Shown: piece after piece, positions 61,500 to 64,000 of the stretch
How positions within the stretch are numbered: the first letter of the stretch is position 1
How the letters are laid out: each line of letters starts with the position of its first letter
Assembly: GCA_916700875.1 (NCBI GenBank)
Contig: CAKAKS010000001.1
Span: 9,735,741-9,799,740, forward strand
DNA: 64,000 bases
Direction: 5' to 3'
DNA from: Sebastes aleutianus
Lineage: Eukaryota > Chordata > Actinopteri > Perciformes > Sebastidae
Made by a program: the position numbers and the translations under genes
The notes under the pieces: model-generated
The model's input: only the letters and a program-made list of their open reading frames with translations
Databases searched by the model: none
What the model was told of the DNA's origin: nothing

Positions 61500-64000
61500 T
61501 ATTTAAAGCAAAATTACTCAACATGCATATTGCCACCTTTAATATTGCTACTAATATATCTCTTTATCATTATATTAGTGTATTACTGCTGATGCATTAA
61601 CATGTAATCAGTTATTTAAACTGGTTGAGTTGGAGCCTATTGTAAGTGCTTTATACACCGTTGGGGTGTTTAATCAGGCATTGCATTATGTTTTATCACC
61701 TGTTCATATGTTTTGTATGTAAAATCACAATCTGTCAAATGAATCTAGTGTGGTAAAAAGCACAATATTTAGTAGAGTATAAAGTGGCATAAAATGGTAT
61801 TAAGTAATGTTTTGTGTCCACATCCTGTACAAGTATTAGAGATTAAATTAAAGTGAAATGAAACCGACACATTGAGTCTTTAATCATTTACTGCAAGATA
61901 GAAAAATCCAAAATCATTCTCACAAATCAAATTATTCATATACAAGATCTAACACATTTTATTTGATAGATAGAGTATGATATCAAAAGCACTGTGGGAC
62001 TGTTAAAGAAGCACAGCTCTTACTGTACAGTTAGTACTCGTACATGTTGCCCCAGTGGGCCGGTACAGACCGAATGCAGCAGTCAGTTTTGTTCTCCACC
62101 CATTAATTACACCAAAACACGGATATTCTTGTCTCATGCATTTATCCGTTGCATTTGTCTGCAGCCAGTGTTTCACAGCAGAACCTGAACTGAATTCAAT
62201 TTAGATTCACTTGTTACTTCTGGGATGCTGTCTGACTCTATTTGTTACTCTGAAAATGAGGCAGCAGGAAGTCTGCAGTGTGATAGAACAAGCTGGGATG
62301 GAAACAGCACATCTCATTTGAATGTATGTGTTTTATTGTGGTGTTGGCATAATATAAATGCTGAAGAAAGGAAAACTAATCTCATTGAAGAAAGGAAAAC
62401 TAATCTCAAGCGGTGTTGTATTATAATATATCTGGAATTCATCTGATCACAAAAACAGTTCTAAGCAAACCACTGTTTGTTCATTCAATGTAACATACAA
62501 AACACAACATGTTGGACATCTCAGTTCAGAAAGGACCTCTTCCTCCTTGAGGATTCCCCTACATATAACCCTGAGTAGAGTCTAAAAATACAAAGAATAA
62601 GCTCTCCTGCTGAACAGCTTTCTGGCTCGATGCCTCCGTCATAATCTCCGTTAGTGTTGCACTTACTGAACATCTGCTGACGGGGAAGGCTCAGCTTCCA
62701 TTATGGAAATCTGCTTATTTACTCATCCAGGGGTCAAATCTATACTGCCAAACTTCATCAATACAGTATTGTACTGGAGCCCAGTACTGGGAGGTGATGA
62801 ATTGTCTGCAAGCCTGAATCTCTGTGCATTATGTCTACTGTTACCTATTGAATTTACAAAGTATGCATACTGAATATGTGCAGTTTGGATAGTCAGCCCT
62901 GTTTTGTGTTTATGACAGATGTTGCAAATCTGTCTTACATTAAAGTGCTTCAGTTGTACCATGTATAATATGGCTTCATACAGGCTTTGTTTACAGGTCA
63001 GACAGAGGAAAGCACCATGCAGAAGAAGAATACCCTGATCAATAACTAAAGGGAGAAGTCAGCAGCGAGGAAGATGCCAATACCTGAACATGTCAATGTT
63101 GTGTGAAACTGCGTTTTTACTGCTGCTGTAATGAGGGAGCTGATCCATAAAATAAATGACTTTTCTTCTCAAGCAGGCAGCGTTTATTCTTTTACAAATT
63201 ATTTGTATTTCTTTATTCGCACATTTTTAAATAAAAAAAAAGAATCACAACATTATTCTAAAATCTCCGTGAGCTGCGACCCAAGCTGCTAGCAGTGTTT
63301 GTTCCAATATTTGGGACAACATCCAGTTGAATCCTCACTCGGCTTTAACAATCTATACATACAGTAACATTAAAGCACAAAGACTCACAATTCTATCAGT
63401 GTAAAGCATTTTAAAATCACAGAATCACTGCAACATCAGCTGCTTATTGTGTAACAGTAGTGAGAACAAAGCAGAACAGTACAATTAAACAAAGAATAGG
63501 AAAAATAGGTTGGTGAGTCAATATATTTATCACTTTTATTCATGTTAAATGTAGTAAACGTCAAAGAGTTCCCTTTTAGAAGAGCCCAGGGTCAGGACTA
63601 TAATAAAAAAGTTCAAGTACAGCAACCATTTTATTCTGGGTATGGGATGCTTCTTAAGAAAAAAGCCCTCATCTATAATGAATATGATGGATGTCCTGGT
63701 AAGGAAAAGTGATTTATTGTGTAACTCCCCTCTAGGAGAACACATCAGATCCCATAAACAATATTTCTACAGTACTATTTTCAAATAAAAATCATACATC
63801 CCTACTTGCTGTTTAGTATCTTCTTTTTTTATTTATTTACCCACAACACTGTGTAATGTTACCATTCATCAACATGACTTCAAATCCAACATCGAATTCA
63901 CTTCGCACACATACAGTTTAAAATATTCAAATCAGTCCTGCGGCCTTTTGTTTTATCTTCATCCTTCATGATTTACATTAAAGTTTCATTCACTTTGACG
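61500..64000. other. far upstream flank, no gene seen
   Basis: A 24-bp tandem duplication (GAAGAAAGGAAAACTAATCTC core) is at about 62362-62410. From 63180 onward there are several TTTATT words (AATAAA on the minus strand), which would suit the 3' UTR end of another minus-strand gene beyond the window, but no coding exon supports that. Confidence 0.45.

Overview
The window is eukaryotic, from a ray-finned fish and most probably a percomorph teleost. There are no operons and no long open frames. Short exons with GT...AG splice sites are spread through AT-rich, repeat-rich DNA, and many of the repeats are of types common in teleost genomes (hAT-like, TTAA-target and Tc1-like non-autonomous elements, tRNA-headed SINEs, CA/GT microsatellites). 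The organism call is an inference from these repeats and from the encoded protein.

One protein-coding gene is visible and appears complete: pdgfc (platelet-derived growth factor C), on the minus strand, with six coding exons. In transcription order they are exon 1 (56521-56410), exon 2 (22853-22661), exon 3 (17068-16888), exon 4 (7095-6888), exon 5 (6689-6472) and exon 6 (5654-5541, with the stop). All five introns start GT and end AG, and the phases join without error (1, 2, 0, 1, 0). The spliced frame is 1026 nt, giving 341 residues: signal peptide, CUB domain, hinge with a basic processing site (KKAR, residues 228-231), and a PDGF/VEGF cystine-knot domain. The gene covers about 51 kb, of which intron 1 takes 33.6 kb.

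Layout: 1-5540 is downstream flank and 3' UTR, with a candidate poly(A) signal at 5375-5370 and several interspersed repeats. 5541-56521 is the gene. Intron 5 (817 bp) and intron 4 (198 bp) are short. Intron 3 (9.8 kb) holds a clean hAT-like element and two further inverted-repeat elements. Intron 2 (5.6 kb) holds a hAT-like element with a perfect 8-bp target duplication 52 bp past the exon 2 boundary. Intron 1 holds most of the repeats, including a nested insertion at 49.2-49.8 kb whose empty-site counterpart lies at 38.3 kb, a tRNA-headed SINE, and a decayed element with a short RecQ-helicase-like N-terminal reading frame. 56522-64000 is the 5' UTR/promoter side and intergenic flank, with a duplicated TTAA-type element 0.9-1.6 kb upstream of the start codon and a Tc1-like MITE at 61.1-61.5 kb.

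I see no second protein-coding gene, tRNA, rRNA, CRISPR array or new biological system. The points most worth a second look are the transposon insertions close to pdgfc splice sites and promoter, the tandem GAG acceptor of exon 5, and the empty-site/filled-site pair.
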